A stretch of DNA of 64,000 bases from DASQPE01 sp041488455 (GCA_041488455.1 JBGPPG010000004.1:1-64000); one strand, 5' to 3'; shown: positions 26,870 through 35,700, numbered from the stretch's first letter. A program made the numbers and translations. Notes: generated from the letters alone by a model not told the origin.

Positions 26870-27832
26870 ATGTATCGCCGGATTGTCGTGCCGCTCGATG
26901 GCTCCGCCTTCGCCGAGGCAGCGTTGCCCGCCGCGGCCGCGATCGCGCACCGGACGGAGGGGTGCCTCGAGCTGCTGATGGTGCACCAGTCGCAGCTCAC
27001 CGGTGCGAGCCCGACGGCCGCGATGGAGCTCGACGTCCGCCTCCGCCAGGGCGAGAGCGCCTACCTGACGCAGCAGGCGAGACGCATCCCGAGCCCCGAG
27101 ATCGCGGTCACATCGGCGTTGCTCGACGGCCCGGTCGTATCGACGCTGATCGCGCACGCGCGATCGACGAACGCCGATTTGGTCGTGATGAGCACGCATG
27201 GCCGGGGCGGAATCAGCCGCTTCTTCCTTGGCAGCACCGCTGACCGGCTGGTCCGCGATCTCCATTGTCCGATCCTCCTCGTGCGTCCGACGCAGTCGCC
27301 GACCGCGTTCGGCCTAGGGAACGTTCGGCGGATTCTGATCCCCTTGGATGGCTCGCCGCTGGCCGAGTGCATCATCGACCAGCTGGGCACCTGCCTCTCG
27401 GGGATGCCCGCCTTGGAGCTGATCCGGGTGGTCGTGCCACCGATCTTGACGCCGCCGCCAATGGCGGGCGCTTCGCCACCGATCGCCGCCGAAGTGCTCG
27501 ACCAGAAGCTCGCCGTCGCCGACCAGTACCTTCAGGCGGTCGGCGCGAGGCTCCGGGCGCAGGGTTTCGCCGTTCGGGGCGCCGTGGTCCCCGATCTGAG
27601 CCCAGCCGCGGCGATCACCGCGCGCGCCGAGGAGCGCCAATGCGACGCCATCGCCCTCGCGACGCGTGGGTCGGGGGGCCTGGAGCGGGCGTTGCTCGGC
27701 AGCGTCGCCGACAAGGTGATCCGGACCGCGCAGGTCCCGGTGTTGGTGTGGAACCCGCCCGCCGACGCCGTGACTCGAGACCCGGACGCCAGGGCTGCCG
27801 CGGGCGCCGTGGGCACGGGGGTAGACGCGTGA
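26870..27832 (+). CDS. Tandem universal stress protein
   Basis: 320 aa with two UspA domains (1-142 and 150-300). Each opens with an ATP-binding strand (IVVPLDGS, ILIPLDGS). Each also has the G-2x-G-9x-G-S/T nucleotide loop (THGRGGISRFFLGSTADR; RGSGGLERALLGSVADK), so both probably bind ATP. GGGAGG precedes the ATG at ideal distance. Its stop overlaps the GTG of a c-type cytochrome gene (GTGA). A Pho-box-like promoter lies directly upstream. Role: stress or dormancy adaptation, mechanism unknown for the family. Confidence 0.95.
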   Translation: MYRRIVVPLDGSAFAEAALPAAAAIAHRTEGCLELLMVHQSQLTGASPTAAMELDVRLRQGESAYLTQQARRIPSPEIAVTSALLDGPVVSTLIAHARSTNADLVVMSTHGRGGISRFFLGSTADRLVRDLHCPILLVRPTQSPTAFGLGNVRRILIPLDGSPLAECIIDQLGTCLSGMPALELIRVVVPPILTPPPMAGASPPIAAEVLDQKLAVADQYLQAVGARLRAQGFAVRGAVVPDLSPAAAITARAEERQCDAIALATRGSGGLERALLGSVADKVIRTAQVPVLVWNPPADAVTRDPDARAAAGAVGTGVDA

Positions 27833-28254
27833 CGCCGTCAAAGCGCGGTTCGGCCCTCCTAGCCGGCCTCGTGGTTCTGGTTGCCGGCGCAGCCGGGGCC
27901 CAGGTCAACCCGGAGCCACGGCCGGCGGGCGTGACGGACAGCGCGGTCGCGTGGGGGAAGGCGCTCTTCCACGGGTCGGCGAACTGCAGTGCCTGCCACG
28001 GCGCCGAGGGAAGCGGGACCGATGTAGGGCCGCCGCTGACCGGTGGCCTGTGGCTACACGGACCGGGCACTTACGAGTGGTTGGCCGACCAGATCCGGCG
28101 GGGAATCCCGGCGCATGGCTCGATGAGCGGACTGGCGATGCCGATGCGGGGTTGGTCGATGATGAGCGACCACGACGTGAGCGCCGTCGCGGCCTACGTC
28201 TGGTCGATCACTCACCCACCGCGATCTCCGCGGCCCATGCGACGCTCGTCTTGA
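27829..28254 (+). CDS. Exported monohaem c-type cytochrome
   Basis: 141 aa. The GTG overlaps the USP stop. A signal peptide (ALLAGLVVLVAGAAGAQ) precedes the haem motif CSACH (Cys53, Cys56, His57). A Met-rich stretch (SMSGLAMPMRGWSMMSDHD) supplies the likely axial methionine, and the fold ends in the usual C-terminal helix (VSAVAAYVWS). It would carry electrons in the periplasm. Coupling to a USP suggests respiration under stress. Confidence 0.9.
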   Translation: MTPSKRGSALLAGLVVLVAGAAGAQVNPEPRPAGVTDSAVAWGKALFHGSANCSACHGAEGSGTDVGPPLTGGLWLHGPGTYEWLADQIRRGIPAHGSMSGLAMPMRGWSMMSDHDVSAVAAYVWSITHPPRSPRPMRRSS

Positions 28255-28257
28255 GCG

Positions 28258-30036
28258 ATGCCGAGCCGCTACTTCCGCGCAATTGCGCTGGATTACGACG
28301 GTACGCTCACGACAAATGACCGGCCCGACGCAACGGTGCTCGATGCCATCGCCGACGCTCGACGCGAGGGCCGACGGCTCATCCTGGTGACCGGGCGCAT
28401 CCTGGCCGAGCTCGAGCAGGTCTTTCCGGAGGCGCGGGAGAGCTTCGACGCGATCGTGGCCGAAAACGGCGCCGTCGTCTGGCAGGCCACGAGAGGCGTG
28501 CGGACGGCGGCACTACCGGTGAGCGTGGCCCTCGAGGAGGCGCTCCGCGGACGGGGCATTCCGGTGCGACGCGGTCAGGTGCTGCTCGCCACCGCGGCCG
28601 TGTACGACCAGGCAATCCTGCAGGAGATCGCCCGGCTGGGGCTCGGGGATCAGCTCGTGCACAATCGTGCCGCGCTGATGGTGCTGCCGTCCGGAATCAC
28701 GAAGGGGACGGGCCTCCTCGAGGCGCTGGACGACCTCGGCGTGTCGCATCACAGCACGATCGGCGCGGGGGACGCGGAGAACGACCACTCGCTTCTCGAT
28801 GTCTGCGAGCTCGGGGTCGCGGTGGCCAATGCGGTGGATGGGCTCAAGGCGCGAGCCGATGTCGTCCTCGCCGAACCGGACGGGGCGGGTATCACGTCTC
28901 TCCTTCGAGGCGCGATCCTCCGCGAGGAGGTTCGCATACCGCCCAGGCGCTGGGAGGTCCGCCTGGGCACGCTCCCGGACGGGCGTGCGGCGACGGTGCC
29001 GGGGGCGCAGGTCAACGTGCTCATAACGGGAGGCACGCGGAGCGGAAAGTCGTGTCTTGCCGGGCTCTTCGCCGAGCGGCTGATGGCCCGGCGGTACTCA
29101 GTGTGCGTTCTTGACCCCGAAGGCGACCATCTGGGTCTGGGCCAGCTCCATGGCGTGATGACGCTGGGTGGCAACGAGCCGCTCCCCAGCGCCGAGCTGC
29201 TCCGGCGTATCCTCGGCCACGGTGTCGGGAGCGCGGTGATCGACCTGTCGCTCAGGCCCGCTTCGGAAAAGCACGACTATTGCCGCCGGGCCCTCGAAGC
29301 CCTTGCCCGGGCACGCGAGGAGACGGGACTCCCGCATTGGGTGTTTGTCGACGAAGCGCATCTCCTGCTCGGGTCGCGGAATCCGCTCCTCCAGCCCGAG
29401 GATGTGCAGCGCGGCCTCTGCTTCGTGACCTACCGCCCTGGCGAGCTGGACTCCGCCACTCTGGAGGCGATCGACGTCGTGCTCACCACGCCCGGCACCG
29501 AGGCACTCGCGCTGGCGGATGCGCCGCTGCCTCCACGGCTCGCTGCTCAGGTCTCTCGCCCCGCACTCGAGCGGGAACTCGCCGGTCTGCCGCTGGGCTG
29601 GGCAGTCCTCTTCGATCGCGCGGGGCCGCGGCGTTTCGTGGTCGATCGCCGTACGAGCAGCCACATCCGTCACTGGCACAAGTACCTGCACGCTTCCCTG
29701 CCGCCGCATCAACGGTTCTTCTTCCGCGCGCCAACCTACGCCACCGGCGTTGCCGCCGCGAACCTGGCGGAGTTCCACGACGCGCTGCTCCGAAGCCAGC
29801 CGGATGTCATCCGCCACCATGCGGCGTGCCGGGACTTCTCGCGTTGGCTCGGCGGCGTGATCCGGGACGACGATCTCGCGCGCGACGTCAGGGACATCGA
29901 ACGGACGATCGAAGCTGGTGCGGACGTGGAGCTTCTGCGGCAGCAGCTGGTCGGCCTGATCGAGCAGCGATATCCGGAAGAGGGGCTGGATCAGGCGCCG
30001 GTCACTTGGTCTGTACGGCCTCGATCGCGATCGTGA
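28258..30036 (+). CDS. HAD phosphatase fused to HerA/DUF87-type ATPase
   Basis: 592 aa. The N-terminal 225 residues are a HAD-IIB (Cof-like) hydrolase with motif I ALDYDGTLT, motif II VTGR, a lysine in GITKGTG and motif IV GAGDAENDHSLL. From about 245 a P-loop ATPase begins: Walker A GGTRSGKS (about 259-266), then VLDPEGDHLGL and Walker B HWVFVDEAHLLLG. This is the DUF87/HerA-type layout. The last 120 residues are helical. It begins 3 nt after the cytochrome stop, in the same operon. A sugar-phosphate-like phosphatase joined to a DNA-translocase-like motor is unusual; the joint role is unknown. The 3' end overlaps the YceI gene by 35 nt. Confidence 0.85.
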   Translation: MPSRYFRAIALDYDGTLTTNDRPDATVLDAIADARREGRRLILVTGRILAELEQVFPEARESFDAIVAENGAVVWQATRGVRTAALPVSVALEEALRGRGIPVRRGQVLLATAAVYDQAILQEIARLGLGDQLVHNRAALMVLPSGITKGTGLLEALDDLGVSHHSTIGAGDAENDHSLLDVCELGVAVANAVDGLKARADVVLAEPDGAGITSLLRGAILREEVRIPPRRWEVRLGTLPDGRAATVPGAQVNVLITGGTRSGKSCLAGLFAERLMARRYSVCVLDPEGDHLGLGQLHGVMTLGGNEPLPSAELLRRILGHGVGSAVIDLSLRPASEKHDYCRRALEALARAREETGLPHWVFVDEAHLLLGSRNPLLQPEDVQRGLCFVTYRPGELDSATLEAIDVVLTTPGTEALALADAPLPPRLAAQVSRPALERELAGLPLGWAVLFDRAGPRRFVVDRRTSSHIRHWHKYLHASLPPHQRFFFRAPTYATGVAAANLAEFHDALLRSQPDVIRHHAACRDFSRWLGGVIRDDDLARDVRDIERTIEAGADVELLRQQLVGLIEQRYPEEGLDQAPVTWSVRPRSRS

Positions 30037-30655
30037 TCTCCACCTCATTGCCGATCACCGGACCGGCGGCCAGCCACTCGTTCCAGATCATGCCGTAATC
30101 GCGCCGATCGATCACCGTGCTCGCATCGAAGGCGATGCGCGGGTGCCGGTCGGGATCCACGGCGATCCCCCGAAATTGGCCCGTGAGGACCACGTGGTGC
30201 GCGCGCCCCTTGATCGTGAGAATCCCGCCGATCTCCACTGTGCTGTCGCTTGCCACAATGTCGGTGCTTTCGAAGGTCAGCGATGGGAAGCTGTCGACCG
30301 CGAAGAAGCGGGCGGAGCGGAGATCAGCATCCCGATAAGCGTTGCCCGTGCTGAGGCTGGCGGTCTGCGCCGACACGTTCACGGTGCCGTGCGTCCAATC
30401 CTGATCCTTCGTGACGATGATGCCATACCAGTCGGTGAAGGTGCCGCGTACCCGGCCGACCAGGTGCCGGACGCGGAAATCGATCTGGGAGTGCACGGGA
30501 TCGATCACCCATTTCGTGCCGGTGACAGCTGGATGACCGGAGGCACGGGGAACCGCCTGGGCCCTCGTGTGCGACGGCAGCGCGAGCACAAGTGCAGCGG
30601 TGACGAGGGCGCCCATACTCGCGGGGCGACGGATCATGCGGATCATACGGATCAT
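30002..30655 (-). CDS. YceI family periplasmic protein
   Basis: 217 aa. A signal peptide (ALVTAALVLALPSHTRAQ) precedes the YceI lipocalin-like barrel: WVIDPVHSQIDFRVRHL, then LRSARFFAVDSFPSLTF and LTIKGRAHHVVL. The family binds isoprenoid-like lipids in the periplasm and is stress-linked. Three consecutive in-frame ATGs (30655, 30646, 30637) come from a 9-bp repeat; GAAGGGG upstream favours 30655. It starts 21 nt after the CBS protein and is probably the third gene of the PEP synthase operon. Confidence 0.93.
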   Translation of the reverse strand: MIRMIRMIRRPASMGALVTAALVLALPSHTRAQAVPRASGHPAVTGTKWVIDPVHSQIDFRVRHLVGRVRGTFTDWYGIIVTKDQDWTHGTVNVSAQTASLSTGNAYRDADLRSARFFAVDSFPSLTFESTDIVASDSTVEIGGILTIKGRAHHVVLTGQFRGIAVDPDRHPRIAFDASTVIDRRDYGMIWNEWLAAGPVIGNEVEITIAIEAVQTK

Positions 30656-30676
30656 GGGGACCCCTTCTGGCGCCGA

Positions 30677-31078
30677 TCAGCCTGCGAGCCGGTGCGCGGC
30701 GAACGCCCGGACGATGTCGGTCTGGGAGATGACGCCTGCGAGCACGCCATCTGTCTCGACGAAGAGGCGGTGGACCTCTCCGTACAGCATGCGCTGCGCT
30801 GCCTCGCGCACGTCGGCATCTCCTGGAATCGTGAGCCCCGGGCGGGTCATCACGTCCTCCACCACCCGGTCTTCCCAGAGGCCGCCGCCTGCCATCAAGC
30901 TCTCGGCCTGGGCCTCGAGGATGTCCGTCGTCGACACAACGCCCAGGATCTTGCCGTGCCGGTCTACCACGGGAACGCCGCTGATGTGCGCGTCCGCCAA
31001 CTCTTCCACCACATCGGCCAGGGTTTCGTCAGGGTGCACCGCCTGCACATCTCCGCGCATGAGGTCGGAGACTCTCAT
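30677..31078 (-). CDS. Two-CBS-domain protein
   Basis: 133 aa made of two CBS motifs: VSDLMRGDVQAVHPDETLAD...GVPVVDRHGKILGVVSTTDI and VEDVMTRPGLTIPGDADV...GVLAGVISQTDIV (given in parts). CBS pairs sense adenine nucleotides. The ATG overlaps the PEP synthase stop (ATGA), so stoichiometric production is likely. An energy-charge signal acting on the PEP synthase step is a testable inference. Confidence 0.95.
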   Translation of the reverse strand: MRVSDLMRGDVQAVHPDETLADVVEELADAHISGVPVVDRHGKILGVVSTTDILEAQAESLMAGGGLWEDRVVEDVMTRPGLTIPGDADVREAAQRMLYGEVHRLFVETDGVLAGVISQTDIVRAFAAHRLAG

Positions 31079-33546
31079 GAGGCCACTCCTCCGGCTGCAT
31101 GGGCGCGCCCGTCGGCCAGCCGATGGGTCACGGCCACCAGTGAATCGGGGTTCAGGGAAATCGAATCGATGCCGAGGCCGGCCAGGAATTCGGCGAAGTC
31201 GGGGTAGTCGCTCGGGGCCTGACCGCAGATCCCCACCTTGCGACCTTTGCGGTGTGCCGCGCCGACCACCATCTCGATGAGCCGCTTGACACCGGGGTCG
31301 CGCTCGTCGAAGAGCGCGGACAGCAATTCCGAGTCGCGATCGATGCCCAGCGTCAGCTGGGTCAGATCGTTCGACCCGATCGAGAATCCGTCAAACAGCT
31401 CGCCGAACTCCTCCGCGAGCACCACGTTGTTGGGAATCTCGCACATCACATACACCTCGAGCCCGTTCCGCCCTCGTGCCAGGCCGTTGCGGTCCATCTC
31501 GGCGAGCACCTTTCCCGCTTCGCCCAGGGTCCGGCAGAAGGGGATCATGACCGTCGTGTTGGTCAACCCCATGTCGTCGCGCACCCGCCGGATCGCCGCG
31601 CACTCGAGCGCGAAGGCCTCGCGGTAACGCTCATGGTAGTAACGGGAGGCGCCCCGGAAGCCGATCATGGGATTCGCCTCGGTGGGCTCGAACGCTGCCC
31701 CGCCCAGGAGCCCCGCGTACTCGTTGGTCTTGAAGTCCGAGAAGCGGACGATCACCGGGCGCGGGTAGAACGCGGCAGCGATCTGCCCAACGCCCGATGC
31801 CAGGCGTTCGATGAAGAACTCGGCGAGGGGCGAGACGCCGCCGGTTCGCTCTTCGATCTGTGCCCGGATCGATCGATCGGTCACCCGCTCCGGGTGCAGC
31901 AGGGCCATGGGATGGACACCGATCCACGAGGAGACGACGAACTCGATGCGGGCGAGCCCGACTCCGGCGCTCGGCAGTCTGGCGAGGTGGAACGCGCGTT
32001 CGGGATTCCCCACGTTCAGCATCAGGGGGACCCTTGGTGTCGGAAGCGTCGCCGGGTCCAGCTCGGTGTGATCGAACTCCACGCGTCCCTCGTACACACG
32101 CCCCTCATCGCCTTCGGCGCAGGAGACGGTGACGACGGCGCCATCCGCGAGCGTCTGCGTGGCCGTGCCGGTACCAACCACGCAGGGAATGCCGAGCTCG
32201 CGCGACACGATCGCCGCGTGGCAGGTCCGTCCGCCCTCGTCGGTGATCACGGCGGCCGCGCGCGCGAGCACGGGCTCCCAGTCGGGATCGGTCATCCGCG
32301 CCACCAGCACCTCGCCGGGGCGGAAGCTCGGCAGCGCTGCCGGCGACCCGACGACGTGCACCGGGCCTGCGGCGACCTGGGTGCCCACGCTCCGGCCCTT
32401 GAGCAGGACCCGGCCGGTGCCACGGCGCCGAAACAGAGACAGCCGGGGTGACTCCTGGGAGTGGACGGTTTCGGGGCGCGCCTGCACGACGAAGAGCTCC
32501 CCGCTGCGACCGTCCTTCGCCCATTCGAGGTCCATGGGCGTGGGCCGCCCGGCCCGGCGAGAATAATGCTCCTCGATCAGCACCGCCCAGCGGGCGAGCT
32601 GGAGCACTTCATCATCGCTCAGGACGAGACGCCGGCGGTCGGCAGCCGCGACACGGACCTCGGTCACGGCCTTCGAGCCGCCTTCGGCGTATACCAGCTT
32701 GACGCCTTTCGCGCCGATCTCGCGTCTGATGACGGCGCGGAAACCGAGCGCGAGTGTGGGTTTGTGAATCCAGAACTCGTCGGGGCGGACACGGCCCTGG
32801 ACCACCGTCTCTCCCAGGCCCCAGGCTCCGCTCACCAGCACCACATCCCGAAAGCCACTCTCGGTATCAAGGGTGAAGATGACGCCCGCCGATCCCAGGT
32901 CGCTGCGAACCATCTTCTGGACCCCGACCGAAAGCGCCACCGCACGGTGGGCGAAGCCGTTGGCGGTGCGGTAAACGATTGCCCGATCGGTGAACAGGGA
33001 GGCAAAGCAGGCGCGCACGGCGGTATCGAGCGCCGCGACCCCACGGACGTTCAGATAGGTCTCCTGCTGGCCGGCGAACGAGGCGGTTGGAAGGTCCTCT
33101 GCGGTCGCGCTGGACCGGACGGCCACGTCGGTTGCCGGGTCCCCGTAACGCTTCGAGAGAGCCTCGTAGGCGGCGGTGAGCTCGGCCGCGACCGCAGCCG
33201 GTAGGGGCGCTTCGGCGATCCGCTGTCGAATCGAACGCGCCGTGACGGCGAGTTGCGCCACGTCGCCTGGATCCAAGGCGTCCAACTCACGGTAGATCTC
33301 GTCGGCAAGCCGGTTCTGAGAGAGGTGCACGCGGAACGCGTCGGCCGTGACGGCGAACCCGTCGGGGACCTGAATGCCCTTGGGGACGAGGGCATGCACC
33401 ATCTCTCCCAACGATGCGTTCTTGCCGCCGACCTGCGCCACCTGGTCGAGCGTGATGGCATTGAACGGGATGACATACTTCCCGGAGGATGGGAGTGCGG
33501 AATCGCGTCGCACGGACGGCGCAGCAGCCGGGGTCGCCAAGGTCAT
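31075..33546 (-). CDS. ppsA: Phosphoenolpyruvate synthase
   Basis: 823 aa. The N-terminal ATP-grasp domain has VGGKNASLGEM and SSATAEDLPTASFAGQQ. The central phospho-histidine domain has GGRTCHAAIVSRELGIP. The C-terminal TIM-barrel PEP-utiliser domain has GSNDLTQL and the cysteine in VGICGQAPSD. It makes PEP from pyruvate, ATP and water. The ATG at 33546 is chosen although a GTG lies at 33576: the Pho-box-like promoter places its -10 at 33569-33574, so transcripts would begin downstream of that GTG. First gene of the ppsA-CBS-yceI operon. Confidence 0.95.
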   Translation of the reverse strand: MTLATPAAAPSVRRDSALPSSGKYVIPFNAITLDQVAQVGGKNASLGEMVHALVPKGIQVPDGFAVTADAFRVHLSQNRLADEIYRELDALDPGDVAQLAVTARSIRQRIAEAPLPAAVAAELTAAYEALSKRYGDPATDVAVRSSATAEDLPTASFAGQQETYLNVRGVAALDTAVRACFASLFTDRAIVYRTANGFAHRAVALSVGVQKMVRSDLGSAGVIFTLDTESGFRDVVLVSGAWGLGETVVQGRVRPDEFWIHKPTLALGFRAVIRREIGAKGVKLVYAEGGSKAVTEVRVAAADRRRLVLSDDEVLQLARWAVLIEEHYSRRAGRPTPMDLEWAKDGRSGELFVVQARPETVHSQESPRLSLFRRRGTGRVLLKGRSVGTQVAAGPVHVVGSPAALPSFRPGEVLVARMTDPDWEPVLARAAAVITDEGGRTCHAAIVSRELGIPCVVGTGTATQTLADGAVVTVSCAEGDEGRVYEGRVEFDHTELDPATLPTPRVPLMLNVGNPERAFHLARLPSAGVGLARIEFVVSSWIGVHPMALLHPERVTDRSIRAQIEERTGGVSPLAEFFIERLASGVGQIAAAFYPRPVIVRFSDFKTNEYAGLLGGAAFEPTEANPMIGFRGASRYYHERYREAFALECAAIRRVRDDMGLTNTTVMIPFCRTLGEAGKVLAEMDRNGLARGRNGLEVYVMCEIPNNVVLAEEFGELFDGFSIGSNDLTQLTLGIDRDSELLSALFDERDPGVKRLIEMVVGAAHRKGRKVGICGQAPSDYPDFAEFLAGLGIDSISLNPDSLVAVTHRLADGRAHAAGGVAS

Positions 33547-33568
33547 CACTCGCTTGAGGCCGGCTCCA

Positions 33569-33612
33569 ATAGTCACCCACGCTCCATGAAGGGGTGGTGA
33601 AGACGGCGAGAA
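33569..33612 (-). promoter_or_regulatory. Pho-box-like promoter of ppsA operon
   Basis: On the minus strand TTCT, TTCA and TTCA cores (plus-strand positions 33609, 33598, 33587) are 11 bp apart. GACTAT (33569-33574; matches TATAAT at three positions) occupies the fixed -10 position. It is back to back with the Hsp20 promoter. Confidence 0.6.
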
Positions 33613-33640
33613 GGAATCTTGGTGGCCGCCGGCGGATCGG

Positions 33641-33695
33641 CTCAGCCGACTCTCACATCGCCTTCACGCCCGCTTCAGGGCGGCAGAGCGATAGT
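33641..33695 (+). promoter_or_regulatory. Pho-box-like promoter of the Hsp20 gene (four repeats)
   Basis: CTCA at 33641 and 33652 and TTCA at 33663 and 33674 form four tandem 11-bp units, the longest array in the window. GATAGT (33690-33695; four of six to TATAAT) is at the fixed -10 position. The leader to the ATG at 33756 is about 55 nt. Confidence 0.7.
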
Positions 33696-33755
33696 GGTGA
33701 TGCGTTGTGGTCGTCCAAGAGTCACTTTGCAGGTCACTGAGGCAAGGAGGTCAGC

Positions 33756-34199
33756 ATGAAGCTCACCAAAGCAGCGCCCACCGCTCTCGCCACCGTGCGC
33801 GACGATTTCGATCGGCTCTTCGACCGGATGTGGAACACGGGCGTGTTCGGAGCGCCACCTCGCGCATTCGAGACGATGTGGTCGCCATCGCTGGACTTCT
33901 CGGAGAACGAGAATGAGTACATCGTGCGGGTGGAAGCCCCGGGGATCCCCAAAGAGGATCTCGAGGTGAAGCTCGACGGGCAGAACCTCACGATTTCCGG
34001 GCGTCGGGAGTTCGAGAAGGAGGAGAAGACTGAGGAGTACTTTTGGCGGGAGCGCGAGGCCGGGAGATTCGTGCGCACCGTCCAACTGCCCGGCGCGGTT
34101 GAGCTGGCGAAGATCGCCGCAACCTATCAGGATGGAATCATGACGGTCCGCCTGCCGAAGGCAGAGCCGGCCGAGAAGACCCGCATCCAGATCAAGTGA
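33756..34199 (+). CDS. Hsp20/alpha-crystallin small heat shock protein
   Basis: 147 aa, the usual size. The N terminus is VRDDFDRLFDRMW. The alpha-crystallin domain (about 45-140) has SLDFSENENEYIVRVEAPG, LTISGRREFE and the conserved closing motif YQDGIMTVRLPK. AAGGAGG precedes the ATG. It binds unfolding proteins without ATP as an oligomer. No CIRCE or sigma-32 site is visible; the Pho-box-like array upstream is the only regulatory signal. A perfect 11-bp inverted repeat after the stop separates it from the convergent CFA synthase gene. Confidence 0.96.
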   Translation: MKLTKAAPTALATVRDDFDRLFDRMWNTGVFGAPPRAFETMWSPSLDFSENENEYIVRVEAPGIPKEDLEVKLDGQNLTISGRREFEKEEKTEEYFWREREAGRFVRTVQLPGAVELAKIAATYQDGIMTVRLPKAEPAEKTRIQIK

Positions 34200-34213
34200 T
34201 CACGAAGGGCGGC

Positions 34214-34253
34214 GGGAGGCCTGGTCACGACAGCGATCGGGTCCAGGCCTCCC
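34214..34253. terminator. Bidirectional terminator-like hairpin
   Basis: GGGAGGCCTGG (34214-34224) and CCAGGCCTCCC (34243-34253) are perfect 11-bp complements with an 18-nt loop, between and slightly inside the convergent ends of the Hsp20 and CFA synthase genes. No T-run is present on either side, so termination would not be the classical intrinsic type. Confidence 0.5.
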
Positions 34254-35601
34254 GAAGGTCGCGCCCGGTATCGAGGTAGAGATCGTGCCTCGTCAGAGGT
34301 ACGGCTTCGCCGCGACCGACTGGCGCCTTCGAGAGCAGGAGCTGCACCACGCTGATACGGCCGTCGGCGAATGCGGATGCGGATGCCGCGAGGTACAGCC
34401 GCCAGATGCGGAACGTCGCCTCGCCGACGAGAGCGACGGCCTCATCCGCGCGCGCCTCCAGACGGGCGAGCCAGTGGCGGAGAGTGAGCACGTAGTGCTC
34501 CCGCAGGCTCTCGACGTCGCGGGTTTCCAGTCCTGCCTGCTCGGCGGCGCCTACCACCTGCGCCAGGGGCACGAGCTCGCCGTCCGGGAACACGTATCGC
34601 TGAACGAAGCTGCCTTGACGCCACAGCCACTGCCGGAGCCGATTCCCCGCGTCTCGGGGGCGGGCCAGCTCGAGGTCGACGATTCCGTGGTTCAGGAAAA
34701 GGCCTCCCGGCCGAAGCACTCGCGACGCTCTCTCGAAATAGTCTGGCAGGCGGCGTCCGCCGACATGCTCGAACATGCCAACGCTCGCGACCTTGTCGAA
34801 GGTGGGCCGATCGGAGAGGTCGCGATAGTCCAGGAGCTCAACGCGACACCGGTCACTCAGCCCGTCCGCCGCGATTCGCCGTGAGGCCAGCCGGGCCTGC
34901 GCAGGACTCAGAGTGATCCCCAGCCCCTCGACCCCATAGTAGCGCACGGCGTGGCGGATGAGCGCGCCCCAGCCGCAGCCGATGTCCAGCAGCCGCTCGC
35001 CCGGGCGGAGGCGAAGCTTCCGGCAGATATACTCCAGCTTGGCGCGCTGGGCCGCTTCCAGATCCTCCATGCCCGGCGCGAAGTAGCCACACGAGTAAAC
35101 GCTCTGCGAGTCCAGCCAAAGCCGGTAGAACTCGTTGCCCACGTCGTAGTGGTGCCGAATCGCCGCCGCATCGCGACGGCGACTGTGCCGGCGACCCCCG
35201 GGCCGAGGCCCATGAGACACGGGTGATGCGGACGTCCGCTCGCGTGAGGGCAGCGCAAGGAGGAGGCGTGCCAGCCGGATGAGGCGGCCGGGAGAGGACA
35301 GGCGCTCGGCCACGATACGTGCGATGGGAGCGGCGGCCTCCAGGTTGCCATCGAAGTCGATGTCGTCGCGAAGAAAGGCCTCACCGAAGGCCAGCTCGGA
35401 GGGTGGGAGCAACATCGCTCGCAGGGCGCCGGGATGCCGGATGAGAAGCGTAAACGGTCCGAAGGGACCCGCTGCGCCGGGTTCCCACGACCCGTCCCAG
35501 TAGCGGATCGCGAACGGACGCTGACTCGGCGGACCGAATACCTCTGTCGTGACCTGGCGCGCGAGGTCACTCTGTGACGGGGCGCTCAAGTACGTGGTCA
35601 T
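34225..35601 (-). CDS. cfa: Cyclopropane-fatty-acyl-phospholipid synthase
   Basis: 458 aa. The N-terminal lipid-binding half (PFTLLIRHPGALRAML, GEAFLRDDIDFDGNLE) is followed by the methyltransferase half with IRHHYDVGNEFYRLWLD, SYGYF-type VYSCGYF, motif I LLDIGCGWGALI and SVGMFEHVG. It transfers the methylene from SAM to unsaturated acyl chains in membrane phospholipids, a stationary-phase hardening reaction. The ATG at 35601 is supported by the conserved length. The upstream region is shared with the divergent PAS-GGDEF gene, but I see no repeat array pointing to this side. Confidence 0.95.
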   Translation of the reverse strand: MTTYLSAPSQSDLARQVTTEVFGPPSQRPFAIRYWDGSWEPGAAGPFGPFTLLIRHPGALRAMLLPPSELAFGEAFLRDDIDFDGNLEAAAPIARIVAERLSSPGRLIRLARLLLALPSRERTSASPVSHGPRPGGRRHSRRRDAAAIRHHYDVGNEFYRLWLDSQSVYSCGYFAPGMEDLEAAQRAKLEYICRKLRLRPGERLLDIGCGWGALIRHAVRYYGVEGLGITLSPAQARLASRRIAADGLSDRCRVELLDYRDLSDRPTFDKVASVGMFEHVGGRRLPDYFERASRVLRPGGLFLNHGIVDLELARPRDAGNRLRQWLWRQGSFVQRYVFPDGELVPLAQVVGAAEQAGLETRDVESLREHYVLTLRHWLARLEARADEAVALVGEATFRIWRLYLAASASAFADGRISVVQLLLSKAPVGRGEAVPLTRHDLYLDTGRDLREAWTRSLS

Positions 35602-35700
35602 TCTTGGCCTGGATCTCGGCGATGGGGTCGGCTGGAAAGTAGGGTCCGTTCCATGTCGAGAGCCCGAGATTTGTGTGAAACTCCCCTTACGCCGGGAAGG

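Noticed and set aside
31252..32451. 399-aa plus-strand frame opposite ppsA
   Set aside because: It lies fully inside the PEP synthase gene, whose catalytic motifs are intact.
33547..33576. GTG start of ppsA at 33576
   Set aside because: The predicted -10 of its promoter is at 33569-33574, so this GTG would not be in the transcript.
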